This document shows positions 37,972-49,578 of a stretch of DNA of 64,000 bases, one piece after another. The notes beneath the pieces are model-generated. The model was not told the DNA's origin. It saw only the letters and a list, made by a program, of their open reading frames with translations, and did no database searches. Position 1 is the first letter of the stretch, and each line of letters opens with the position of its first letter. The DNA lies in contig VXAI01000020.1 in NCBI GenBank assembly GCA_013399305.1, positions 5,960,607-6,024,606 on the forward strand. The letters are read 5' to 3'. The stretch comes from Rostratula benghalensis (taxonomy: Eukaryota; Chordata; Aves; Charadriiformes; Rostratulidae). Both the position numbers and the translations under genes were made by a program.

Positions 37972-40900
37972 AGCTGCCTAGGATCACTGTATGTGTGTGT
38001 TAATACCAGTCACCTTCCATCCATCTTGAAAGCTGCCAAGAGAGGGTAGTTAAGAGAAATGCAAGTTAACTCCGAAAAGAGTAAGCAAATCAGGAAAGAG
38101 AAAATGTCTAAGAGACCACAGGCAGAGCATAATAGAAAATGCTTCCAAAGTTAGAGACAAAGAGATGTGAAAGAACAAGTAGGAAAGGAAATGCCATAAG
38201 ATTATTTTTCCTCTGTACGTACACCAATCGAAGTCCGAAACTCTCAAACACTATTTGCATTTCTGACATAACTTGTCACTGTGACCTAGGGAGAGCCTGG
38301 TTCCCTAAGGCTGCCATCTGAGAAACCCTGTATAGTTCTGCTGCTGTTTGAACTTTGCTGTAGTAAGATAACGGGAGGGAAGAAATTGGTTATTATTATG
38401 GAAGGAAATGACAAGGTAAGTGACCTCCATCTGAAAAAAAGTTATTTCAGCATCTATATAGAATTTTTTGTCAGTAAGAAGAGATTCAGACACTGCAGCA
38501 TGCTGAAGCATCTTAGTTTGGGCTGATGAACTTGTTCAGAATACCTGTGAGCTTTTATTGAGCATTATGTCTGCATGATAGCTTCACATCAACTGGAAAA
38601 GATTGACAACACTTTCTGAATGTACAATGACTGTGAAAGTGTTTAAGCAATAGAAAAGCAGGGTGTATATACTGACATTTTTCTGCAGGAAAGTTTCACT
38701 GAGTTGATGTATCTTGGGAGGAGAGCCAAGGCAGGTGAGAAACTCCCCACAGCTCATGTCCTTGCCTCCATTGCAGTCACTGTATGAGAGTGCCTCTACT
38801 TAAAAATATGGGTGTGTTGGTTATTTTTTAGAGGATTGATATATTAGCTTTCTCTTTGGAGAGAAATTTTTGTACAGTTCTGCTTTTTGTGCTGAAGCTG
38901 GACACTTCAAATGGAAATGTAACACTTCTTATATTAAGTTACTACTATTTTATTGGTAAGAAATATTGAGTGTTTATTAAAGTGATCAAATACAAATTTT
39001 TCTTAATTCTGTCATTACTGAAGAGGTAAATTTTTCAGACCTTCTGGAGGCAAATACTGTGCAGACTGCAAAGGTACTCCTGGAGAACTCACAAGGTGTT
39101 CAAGGCCAAGCAACAGGCGGCTGAAGCAAATCTCGTGAGGGTGAGGGAGGGAGGGAGGGGAGTACTTGGCCACAGAGGTAATAGCACGGTGTCTTCTGCG
39201 CTGCATGCGTGCAAAATCTAGGTGTTATGGTTTGCTATCTTTACTTCACTGAAGTCAAGAGTTTTGTCTTTGAAGAATTTGGGCCAGGATTTTACCATTT
39301 CTGTGGTTGGTTTTTTGGTGATTATTTTTTACAATTAAATTGACACAGGTAATCTTCTTTAGCAGTCTTAACTGTTTAACTCATTCTAGTTTCTATTTTT
39401 ACATTTGTATGATCCTGTATGTTGGCAAGTACTGGTGAGTGCTGTCAAAAATATATCATAAATTAATTCATATTGAGAGCTCTCTTTTGATGCATTTTGA
39501 TTTAAACATGTTTATCTTTAAAAATATAGAGTCCTGGATGCTCAGCTACAGTACTTGCTGACTTTTTTTTTCCCTGTAGCCAAATCTTAGCAGAAAAAAT
39601 GGCAATATTCTGTGCACTTATATTAAAGTTATTTTTCCTTAAAAAAAGGAGCTATGAAAGGGGAGCATTTAGAACCTTTCAAATGAAACCAATCACTGAG
39701 CAAATCTATTAATTCTAGAAGTGAACAAAATGAGTCATGTTTGTCATGTTAGTGAGAGATTAGGGTCAGCTTCTGCATTTTTTATTTTCAACTTGGACAT
39801 GGAAGAGTGTTTAACCTGATATAACAGGGTGTTGTGGCAAGGTCATCATTGGAAGTAGTAGACTGTTCACTGGGATTTACCTAAGTATTTGGAAGGACTG
39901 GGGTATATCTGGGAGACAGTCATGGAAAAGCCCAGCATGGGGATGATTGGATTGGGCTTGGGTTAAAGGAGGGGACTGAGGTGTGGAACGGAGCCTGCGT
40001 GTGGTGGGGAGCAGTGTACCTTCAGTCACCATAACCAAAAATTACTATATTTTGATATAGTAAGAAATGTAGAAAAATCAACTAATTTTGACACTTCTCT
40101 CTGCTTAGCAATGGTGCTCCTCAGTAACTCTTTGTGCTATTACTGGGCATATTATTTAAACCCACCCCCCCCCACCTCTTAAAAATTCAGCTTCACGATG
40201 TTTAAGATGTTGGTAGTAGATAAACAATTTCTTCACTACATATGACTGGTTTAATGCAAGCCTAAGTAATTAAATGGATTTTTTTTTTGCCAACTGTCCA
40301 CTACCATAATGTTTGTAGACATGCCAGCTCATTTACTGAATACTTGAAAAAGCATGTCTCTATGTTTTTAAAATATTTTTCTCTTCAGACCGAATTTTGG
40401 ATGGTGGCTACAGTTAAATAATATACGGAATTGGAAGGTTGAGGTTTTGTTCTTTGTTTTTCTTCTTCATTTTTATAGCTTCCCCTTTTAAGAAAAATTT
40501 CCAACTGAACAATTAAAAAAACCCAACAAAACCCAAATGCATAACTCTAACAAGTAAACAAACCAAAAACAAAAGCCCCAAAGTACGATTTCCCTGGGGA
40601 TGTTAAGTCTAAACAAGTATACAATAATAAATATTAGCGGTAGAATTAAATTATCTATTAGACAATCTTTACTTAGAAAAGCTTCTGAACTCTTACAGCA
40701 GTCCGTGGGATTAAAGCATGTGCTTAACTTGAAAGTCATCCCAGGAGATTTCCTCATTTGCATTTTACTTGGTCAAAGAACTGCAGGTTTGCATCCTTTC
40801 TTTCGGTGCAGTGGATATCACAGCAATTCAAGGAAAATTAAAACAATCCTGAAGCAAAAGTGTGTGTTGGAATGGTGTTTTAAGAATGAAGTTCTTACTT

Positions 40901-42721
40901 ACTGCTTTCATGCTCTTTGAAACCTTTTTTTTCTGGCTCGTTTCCAACCTGGAAGGAGTTTGTTTTTAGAGAAATATTGTTGCCAAGGGACTTATGTTGA
41001 CTGTGTTGTGTTTAAAACAGGCTGATATTAATTACAGTCTTTTAGCTATTCTCGTTCTCTGGGTAACTTTAAAAGGTCCTTTCAATTTCCAGAATACTTA
41101 GGTAAGCTCTCAGAACATGAACACAGTGTCTCTTCACTTACGTGAAGAATGTATTAAAGAACTGGCAAGAGCTGAACTCATTTTTGTGCACAGTTGAGAA
41201 ATGTTGGTTTCAGATGATTACACTAATTAATAACAGACACAACAGCATTAGTGAATGCTGTGAGTTCCCTCTCTTTCCTCTTTTATCTTTCAAGTCTCTC
41301 TGAGCCGGTTGTCAGACAATCTATGTGGAGAGCTGGTTACTGCATTAGGCCAGAGGAACAGGCTAATTTATTTCAGGAACTATTCTGTGATCCAGGGAGC
41401 ATGATCTGGAGCAAAGTCAGTCTTTGGGGTTTTCCAGTTCCCCAGTGATAATGTGAACCTAATGTTTTGCATTGGGTTTTGGTTTATTCAAGGATGAAGC
41501 TGAGTTCCTTAACCTGCTGATTCAACAGAACAGTTTGTGCAAGCCTCCTTGAGCTGAGCTAGTGCTGGTTGTCCCAGTGATGGGTCTGTTACCTTGTTCA
41601 CCCCACCAGAACTTGCACAGTGTTGTGGGTTTTTTTCCAAGTAGCTCTTGAACTCTGAGCCCAGCTCATGTTTCTTAGTCTTCTGCCTATTCCTGAGTTT
41701 CAGACCATTTCATTCTGTACTAGGTAAAATGCTACTTTCCCAGTATTTTTGCTTAAGAGTCAGTACTTTAAGAAACATGGTGTCAAGAGAACATAGTATA
41801 TGTAACAACTGTGCAGAGCTCACCTTAGGTGCCAACTCAGCTGCCTTGCCCTGCTTGTGCAGGAGCCCTAAAGGAGAGTAAAACAAGCTGAGCCAAAGCA
41901 GGTGGATCTTCCCTGCCCACCCTCTCCTCAGCCTTCCACATCTCTTTGAAGTCTTGTTTTTGGGCCTTCTCATCCTCTCCTTTCATCCCTTCTTTGGTGG
42001 GATAAATTCAGTGTGGCCTCTGAGTTTCTGGAGGAAAAGCTCCAGCGAGGTTTGAGTCTGAACTTCAGCCCTGCTTGCTCACAGCCCTGGCTGCTGACCA
42101 GTGGAGCTACCTAGATGCAGCCCGATAGCTTATTCTCAACTTCTGAAACCTTCCTGGGAAGCTAAAGGCCTGCTGGACATGGGTGAAGGCTGGCTTTAGT
42201 GGTCAGAGTCTTTTTTTTTTAAGAAAAGGTGACATACTTTTTGCCAGCTATGAGCTCTCTGTAGAGGCATGTGTTTCTTCCTGATCTCCAGACTATGGAA
42301 GCCAGCCTTCCTACTTACTTGAATCCTGATGTGAAAGCTCCCTTTTCTCTCAGCTCCCCTTGCCAGTCACACTCCCTGTCACTCATTAGCCTCTTTCTGC
42401 TTTCCTGAAAACTTGCTTTAATCCTGACACCTGTCTGGAAACTTTTCCTGATAGAGATAAGCATTGACTTACTGTTTTGGTAAATTATCCAGATCAAATA
42501 TTTTGAAAAAATAAAGTTTTTCATCCCAATTGGCCCTTATATTTGGGAGTCATGTTCACTTATGAAAGATTAATGTGCATTTACAGTGAGGTTGTCCAAG
42601 TTATATTAATAAATTGGCATTAGATGTATGGATTACTAGGGAACATAAATAGCTGCCTACACAAACCTGTGCTATGTAATTAACGTTCTGTTTAAACGGC
42701 TTTATATTTTTATTTCTTTAG
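37972..42721 (+). other. SPIDR: End of the 40 kb SPIDR intron
   Basis: Intronic sequence ending in the acceptor TTTTTATTTCTTTAG at 42721. No gene or repeat family is recognised. There is a GGGA-rich tract near 39142-39160, a C-run near 40162-40174, and A/T runs. Open frames here are short and lack support. Confidence 0.65.
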
Positions 42722-42978
42722 ACAACTTCGGCAGAAATTTCGGAGTATTCATCTGATGATGACAGCGTGGGAGGAGGGGAGATGAGCCTGGCGACCGCTG
42801 CTCCACAATCCACGAAGAGATTATGGTCGAGGTCAGGAGTGGCCAGGGAGGATGCTACAGCCCGACCAGCCAGCGAGTGGCTGAGGTCTGCGCAGGCCCT
42901 TCTCTGCACCCCCGGGAAGCAGGCGGGCAAGGCCCCCCGAGCCCCTGCTGACTCCGCAAAGAAGAGGAAGCTACTGAG
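42722..42978 (+). CDS. SPIDR: SPIDR internal exon B (acidic Ser patch to KKRK)
   Basis: This 257-nt internal exon starts in phase 0 after TTTCTTTAG and ends with two bases of a split codon at AG|GTAAATGC. It encodes about 85 residues. The start reads TTSAEISEYSSDDDS, against recalled human PSSIEILEYSSDSEKEDD. The middle is poorly conserved (Ala-, Arg- and Gln-rich). The end reads LLCTPGKQAGKAPRAP and then DSAKKRKLLR, against human ILHTPQKPTAKFPRTP and NSAKKKLLR. Both ends and the length match, so orthology is secure although the centre has diverged. The exon is clearly GC-richer than its introns. KKRK (42959-42970) looks like a monopartite nuclear localisation signal, consistent with a nuclear repair scaffold. 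No enzymatic domain is expected. It joins in phase to the next exon, completing AG|G = Arg. Confidence 0.92.
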
Positions 42979-43043
42979 GTAAATGCTGTCTGCCTTAAGG
43001 AAATGTTTGAACACTTACAGAAGAGAAGGAATGGTTTCAAGGT
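42979..43043 (+). other. SPIDR: SPIDR intron start, between donor and LTR
   Basis: Only 65 bp of unique intron separates the GTAAATGC donor from an inserted solo LTR. The last five bases before the LTR, CAAGG, pair with CAAGA after it as a probable target-site duplication. Confidence 0.8.
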
Positions 43044-43565
43044 GTCGGGGTTTTAACCCCAGCCAGCAACTAGGACTGCGCAGCCACTTGCTCGCTCCCT
43101 CCCACCACTACCAGTAGAATAGGGAGAAGAGGGAGAAAAGGAAGGAAGGGAAAAAACCAACTTGTGGATTGAGATAACAATGGTTTAGTAGAACAGTAAC
43201 ACAAGAGGGGGAAAAAAAGGTAAAATGCTATACAAAATAAAATGATCTGATACAAGTTGCTTTCATCACCTGATGATCAGTTGCTGAACCTGTCCTAAGC
43301 GATTATCGCAAATTCCGGCTGCCCAGCCAATCCCTATTTATATACTGAACATGATGTCTATGGTATGGAATATTCCTTTGGCCAGCTTGTCCTGTCTGTG
43401 CTCCCTCTCAGCTTCGATAGGAAGTTGAAAAAGTTCTTGACAAATGTAAACATCACTTAGCAAAAGCTAAAACAATATGTGTTACCAGCATTATTTTCAT
43501 ACTAAATCCAAAACACAGCAGCTACTAGAAAGAAAACTAACCCTGTCCCAGCTGAAATCAGGACA
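43044..43565 (-). mobile_element. Solo LTR of an avian endogenous retrovirus (ERVL-like)
   Basis: The 522-bp element begins TGTCGGGGTTTTAACCCCAG and ends AACCCTGTCCCAGC...GGACA on the + strand, so it has TG...CA termini. It matches by eye a solo LTR family widespread in birds, whose sense strand is the minus strand here. In that sense it starts TGTCCTGATTTCAGCTGGG and has a TATA box (TATATAAATA, + strand 43335-43344) in the middle. CAAGG before and CAAGA after fit a 5-bp target duplication with one change. No internal gag/pol sequence is present, so it is a recombined solo LTR with no coding capacity. It lies antisense to SPIDR in the intron. The assignment to ERVL rather than another class is from memory and less certain. 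Confidence 0.9.
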
Positions 43566-44501
43566 CAAGAATTAACATTTTAGTTAAGTTACATTCTTTA
43601 AGGTTTTGGAATTATCTTTAAACAAGCAAGCAAGGCAAGAAAGAACTCAGTTAATTTTTAAAATCTGTGGTGAAGGCTCTTGGTCTTGAACTCCTGTGCA
43701 CAAATAGATGCAGTTTTTGCACTTCTAATAATGGTTTACAGTACCTTACAGATGTGTGAGTGGACATACTTCTCTTTTAGCTTCTAATAATTTCATTGCT
43801 TTGTGCCTCTCCAGATAGTCTGCAAAACCACTGTAGCTCTTTTTTTTTGCTTGGTTGGTTGTTTTGGTATTTTTTTTTGTTCTCTCCAGATTTATCAGGG
43901 TAAAATTATCCAAAATAATGTTGGAAAGAGCTGGATGAGAAATAGTGTTGAATAGTGCAGGACAGAGTGATATTTGGGGAAAGATGGGGTGTATTTATTA
44001 ATCTGAAATTTAAATCTCTCTGACTAAATACATTTAAAAGATATCTAACTGCTAAAAGAAAACATCTGGAGCCTGAGCAGTGCAAGCCTGATGTTCACAA
44101 ATCACTGTTTCTCTAGCTAATTATTGTGCAGAAATGCTCACTTCCTATATTGAGTTAACAAAGGTTGGTTTAACTTAAATGTGAAGGTATGCCTCAAGGC
44201 ATGGAGAACTGCAATTACACAGGGTGCTGCTTACAGATAGCTCTTGTATTTTTAAAAATGCCATTCTTTCTTGGCTTTTTCTATAGCTGATTCTATGTAC
44301 AGTAATCAGTCAGTCAATTACTTTAAATCTTCACTCTGGTTAAATATCCTTACATTATTTTTCTATTCTTGGCTATTTCAAAATTGTGGCTAAAGGAGCA
44401 TATTTGAAAGTCTTAACTGAGAATCTCTATACTTTTAAAAGTACTTTGCTTGTACAATCAAGCTTTATTTCTTGTTACTTTCAAAAGACAAAGACATATC
44501 T
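43566..44501 (+). other. SPIDR: SPIDR intron, nothing assignable
   Basis: AT-rich unique intron with T runs around 43842-43880. No repeat family or open frame of interest is present. Confidence 0.6.
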
Positions 44502-44750
44502 GTACTAGGTCAGACCAAAGCTGTAACCCCCCAAAATGTCTGTTGGTAGCCAAAAGCAAGTATGTGTGAAGGTAATATGGACAGGACAAGCATATAGTGG
44601 CGTTTAGCTCAGATGCACTTCCAGCTTTCATCATAACATCCTAGGGTTAGGAATTCTGTAGCTTAAACATGACTTGAATTTGCATCTACCAGCTTCATTT
44701 GATAACCTCTACTACCAACAGTCTCAGTGCAAAAAATATATCTTACAGCA
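44502..44750 (-). mobile_element. Ancient CR1 3' end, diverged
   Basis: The + strand reads TGTACTAGGTCAGACCAAAG, ATGTCTGTTGGTAGCC, CTAGGGTTAGGAATTC, CATGACTTGAATTTGCATC and CTTCATTTGATAACCTCTAC. This is the antisense order of old amniote CR1 3' ends (compare the usual GGGTCAGACCAAAGGTCC opening). It is very diverged; the family call rests on block order. Confidence 0.55.
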
Positions 44751-45016
44751 AAGATGCTGTGTAACAAGCGTGTAAGAGAATAAATAGCTTTAAAAACAAA
44801 CAACAACAATATAGAATGTCATCTGGCCAGAGGAGCAGAGCTTGCAGGGTTTTTCACTCGTCCATCCTGTGGTTCCACCATGGGTTCCTTTGGGAACAAG
44901 GAAGCAGGCAGGAAATTCCTCAGTTATGAGTTTTGTTTATCTAGTCATTTTGCTTGTCCAGGTAATTGTCATCTTTTCGCTCTTCCTGTTCAGGGCATTA
45001 ATTCCGCGTGTGTCTC

Positions 45017-45046
45017 TTTCCCATCCTTTCCCATCCTTTCCCATCC
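45017..45046. repeat. Three tandem 10-bp units (TTTCCCATCC)
   Basis: TTTCCCATCC is repeated three times exactly, then decays (CCATTCC). A minisatellite seed with no evident function. Confidence 0.9.
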
Positions 45047-45209
45047 CATTCCTTTTCTTTGGTGTGCTAACGGTGGATACAAGTGTCCGGATTCTCAATA
45101 GGAAAACTGAGGTTTTCAGTGCTGTGGATTGAAGGCCAGTTCAGGGAAGGATTTGTCAGCTTCTTGATTGATGAAGTGACATCTTCTTTCTGGTTATATA
45201 GCTAAAAGT

Positions 45210-45297
45210 GAATCATAGAAGGGTTTGGGTTAGAAGGGATCTTAAAGATCGAGTCCTAACCCTGCTGATGTGGGCAGAAACACCTCCCACTGGACCG
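45210..45297 (-). mobile_element. CR1 3' terminal fragment (about 88 bp)
   Basis: GAATCATAGAAGGGTTTGGG, TTAGAAGGGATCTTAAAGAT, CCCTGCTGATGTGGGCAGAA and ACACCTCCCACTGGACC are the antisense CR1 tail and its preceding block. The element is severely 5'-truncated. Confidence 0.88.
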
Positions 45298-45695
45298 TAG
45301 CAGTTGTTGGCTTGTTCTTTCTCCTTCTTTTCCACCTCTGCTGCAGATGGAAGCCACAGGAGAAAAAGCAGTGAGCAGGGAAAATGATCCTGCAAGCTGG
45401 ATCTGGCCCACAGGCTCCCACTTGGGTCATTTGGAACTGCACAGTAGGTGGAAGAGAGCCAAGAACCTCTGCTTAGCTGGGCTCTCTTTTTCTGGGCTGT
45501 TGCTTAGGGAAGAATGGTTGAGCTGAGATGTTGCAGGTGGGAGAGCTGCTGTCTTCCTATGTGAAATCTTGTGTGAGAAGTTCTACCCCAAATGCAGACC
45601 ATATTTAGTATGCTTACTTCATGGAAGTGTCCTGATGTGGGTAGGATAGGCCTCCCATGGTTTTTTTTCCACTTTTAAGAAAGTATAAGAAATAC

Positions 45696-45715
45696 GAAAT
45701 TATATATATAATTTC
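45696..45715. repeat. 20-bp perfect AT palindrome
   Basis: GAAATTATATATATAATTTC equals its own reverse complement. Such AT palindromes can extrude as cruciforms, but it is short and probably incidental. Confidence 0.85.
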
Positions 45716-48700
45716 TCTAATACTATATTTTATAGAAAGTATTTCTATTTTCATCACCTTGTTGTTTGAGGTGACTGAAGCCATCTTCAAAAGTGGAGAG
45801 AATGTTTTCCAAAAATTTTAGTTTACATGTTCTGAAAAAAATCATATACCATGTATAACATTCTTTTCCAAATTCTTTAGGCATGCTGCAATCTGCATTT
45901 ATATTTACATTATCTGATTGCAGCTATGCTCCTGTTACCTCAATGACTACACTTTTTTTCTATGCAACCTCAAAGAAATCCCTGAACAGTTCCACCCTTC
46001 CAAACCCCAGTAAACACCAAATAAAAAAGATGTAACAGTCTGTGGAAAAAATCAAATAAATTATTTTCTACTGTCATGCTAGTACCAAAGTATCATTTTC
46101 ATTGACAGCCATCAGTACCACTGATCCTGGATATTCTCACCTTAATCATTGGGTTTATATGCCAACCTGTGTAGCCACCTTTGTTTATTTAAACAAAATT
46201 GGTGACGGATGGAGTGGGAGTAATATGATTTTCCCAGGTATTCCAAGAGATAAATGTCATTGTACTATGCCCATGAGTTCATAACAAAGTGCTACCAGTG
46301 GTACGTGATACTGAAGTGAATTGCCTTGGTGATCAGGTCAAGAGGTGTTTGGTTTAGATGTTCCTGCCCTTGTGTTCCACCACAAAGTTTCAATTTCTCA
46401 GCTTGAGTCAACATGGCGTGGGAAAATAATGCAAGTGATTTGCAAACCTGAGGGGAGACAGCATATACTGCAAATAACAGCCTTCAGGAAGCTCTTCTTT
46501 TTAGATTTGGAATTCATGTTAATGCTAAACTGCACTAGTTCCAAGTTTCTCAAAGCTCCCTAGTGAAAGAAGGGAGAAATGAAGAGTATTCAAAGTCTTA
46601 AAAGTTTGTTGCATGGGTTAAACTAGTAACAGGGTTTATCCGGTATTTATAAAGAAGAAAACTCAAAAGGCATGCATTCACCTTCTCTTGTCTACAAGTA
46701 AAACCTTTAAGAAAGGTTTATGAATTGTTTGGTTTTTTTCTATTAAGATTTTATTTCCATCAGGAAGAAGAAAAAGTCTGGGTTTCAGTGCAGGAAATGG
46801 GATATCTTGAGTTATATAATATTAACCCTACTTCTAAATCTGTCACGTTGCAAGAGTTTTTAGTTGTGAAGAATAACTGTGTAGCTGTGTTAGCTTTTTG
46901 TTTGTTTTTTAATATCTCACTGTCTGGGTTTGGTTTAATAGTAAAATAAAATCTCAGGAAATTCTGTTTAATTATCTTATATCTACTTGTGTGCAGACCC
47001 CCTATAGATCTGCTCTGCTAAAGTTAACTTTTGTTATCAGAATGTCCTGGTACTACGTGCAGTAAAATGAAACCCAGTTGTCACATGAGGCCAACTGAGG
47101 TCCTGAAAATAAAGGAAATTGCCAAGGGAGGAAGGAGCTGGCACACACAAAGCAGGCTTTTACTCTGAAATTGGGTCTGCTCTTTCTTACACGCACCCAC
47201 AAGTAGCATGGGGGGTCTAACAGCAATAGACAAACCCTTTGGCCGTCATGTTCTTCTGCTGATTTTAACTACTGGATTATGTTTTCCTTGGTAGTGAATT
47301 TGTTGTTGGATTGGGAGAATGTAACTGCAGAGTATCATGGCTCCACTGCAGATGTAGCGCTTGTAATCACTGGCAATGGACACGGGCAAATTATTTTCCA
47401 GTTACTGGGAGTTAAAATGCCTTTTCTTTTTTAGAACGTGTAGATGGCTGCACTTCACTGTGCCAGGTGTTTGGTGTTAACAGGAAGATAACTCACATTT
47501 AAGTAAAAAAGCTATAGCTTTCCTTAAAATGATGAATATCTCCAGTTTCATGTGAAATGTATTTTACTGATTAGAATGGTTTAGAGGCGTGCAGTTGCTC
47601 CTCATCTGAGAGAAATCCTTGTGGTGCCTTTGGTTTGTTTAACCATGGAGCTTGCTTTTCTAAGCAAGATCTCTGCTCAGGCAAATCTTCAGAACTGAAG
47701 AGAAGGCACTTCCCTAATCTCATGTGGTTCCTACAGAGTTTTCCTCTTAACTTTGTTACTTTGTTCTATGAGAAATTGTGCGTGTGACTCTGGCACTTGA
47801 TTTTTTTTAATTTTATTTTTTTATCTACTGGCAAAAAAAAGGGATAACTTTTTTCTGGGAAGACTTCCCATCCTACTTCTGCTGAGATCCTCTGCTGTAA
47901 GAGAGGTATGACAGTCTGAAAAATTATTTTTCTACTAAGGTGTCTGAAGAACCAGAGAGCTGTCGTGAATGTTTTGACTGTGGCTTGGGTTTTTTTCATT
48001 GGCTGGTAAAAAGGGTTGATCGATGTTTTCAAAAGTATAAAAGGAGCAGGCCCCAAATCTTACCTATTTCCAAAGATATTCCTAAATTATTTCAAATCTT
48101 TTCTGTGAGATAACTTGGCTAAGTAGAGGCATGGGAAAATCAACCGCCAATACAGTTTTACTTAAAATCTTTCACTGTGGGATGTAGAAAGTGCTCCCCC
48201 CCCTATTCTCAGCAGTTAAGACTGTAATCTCTCTTGCATCTTTTCCTCTGCACTGTCTGAGGCAACTAGGATCTGGAAACCAAATCTCACTACACAGGAA
48301 TGATGAAACTTTGGTATCTATGACAAAAACCTACTTTTGATTTGCAGGACTAATTGTGGTATAATGTCCAGACACCACTTGTAGAAGTTTAATTGTTAAA
48401 GGTGGCACTGATGACATCTGAAGTATATGCTGGTTGGAACTTATAGCTGAAGACACAGTACATTCTCTAGATGCTGAGAATTTTGGCTTATTGACCTCTT
48501 AGAAGAGAGGCTCCAAATCTTTGATTCCTTAAGACTCTAGAAGAGGCTTTCAGTGTGCCTGCCTTGTTGATTATGGCTAGTGTAGCTTCTCTGGATGGGT
48601 ACAATAGATCTGAGTGTTGAAATGTGTGCAACTGGTGTGCAAAAAAATCCAGCATCCAGTGCAGTTTACTAAATCCTGCATTGTCTGTCCACTCAGTTCA

Positions 48701-49507
48701 TATTGTTTTTTTCAAAGATAAGTGGAAGGTCTTTTCTCTATACTTTTGTGTTGGCAGATGTACCGGCTTTTCATAGCTGTCTGTCAGAAATATTCATTTT
48801 GTCTGTTGTTTCATTTTATTATTATTATTCTTTTTCATCTGTTACAGTACAGATCTCCCATATTCCTTTTATTTTAGGTATGTACTTCAGAAGCTCTTGA
48901 TTTGGGCCTCTGCAGGGGAGGCTTGTGCTCGTTCAGCCAACTTCATCTCCAGTCACGTCTTTCATAGGTGCTGGTTTGTACACTAAAGGAGTGCTTGGCA
49001 GTGACTGTCAGCATTCAGTGTTGCTATTATTTTGCAAGTTGTAAAGTAGCTGATAATAGCTGCTGGGTTTACAGTGTTGACAAATTAAATGACAGCTTGC
49101 TTAGGAGTCCTTTTTAATTCTTTAGCAAGCACCCCACGGAGTGGGAATGGACAGCTGAGCGGTGCAGAAGTCAGTTACTTCACCAGTTAACTTGGAAGTA
49201 CGAGAGGAGTTCTGTCCTTCCTTTGGAAAGACAAAAGCATGGGAATTTTCCAGTCTTGAGATGGGAATATATGGTTGTGCAAGCTATAGTGGTTTGAAAT
49301 ACATATACAATACATACACAATAATGAGATACTTAAGTGTTCACTGTGCTTAAATTCAAATGACCTTTGGAACGGAGTAAACTTAGATGAATGCACAGTT
49401 ATTTTTGGGAAGTGCCCTGCTGAATGAAAACCTTAATAAATAAACACAGAGGGATCTTCAGCACTTCAGAAGCACTAAAAATGACTTTTCAAAACAGCCT
49501 ACTACAG

Positions 49508-49578
49508 CTCTCCTTTTTTCCCTTTTTTTCTTTTTTTTTTTTCTTTTTTCTTTTTTCCTTTTTTTTTTTTTTTTTCCT
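49508..49578. repeat. 71-nt pure polypyrimidine tract
   Basis: An uninterrupted run of T and C from CTCTCC through T-rich blocks to TTTTTCCT, with T runs of 7 to about 17. It could form triplex (H-DNA) or act as a strong splice-like pyrimidine tract, but the first purines after it (ATTGG) give no acceptor AG at the right place. Confidence 0.9.
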
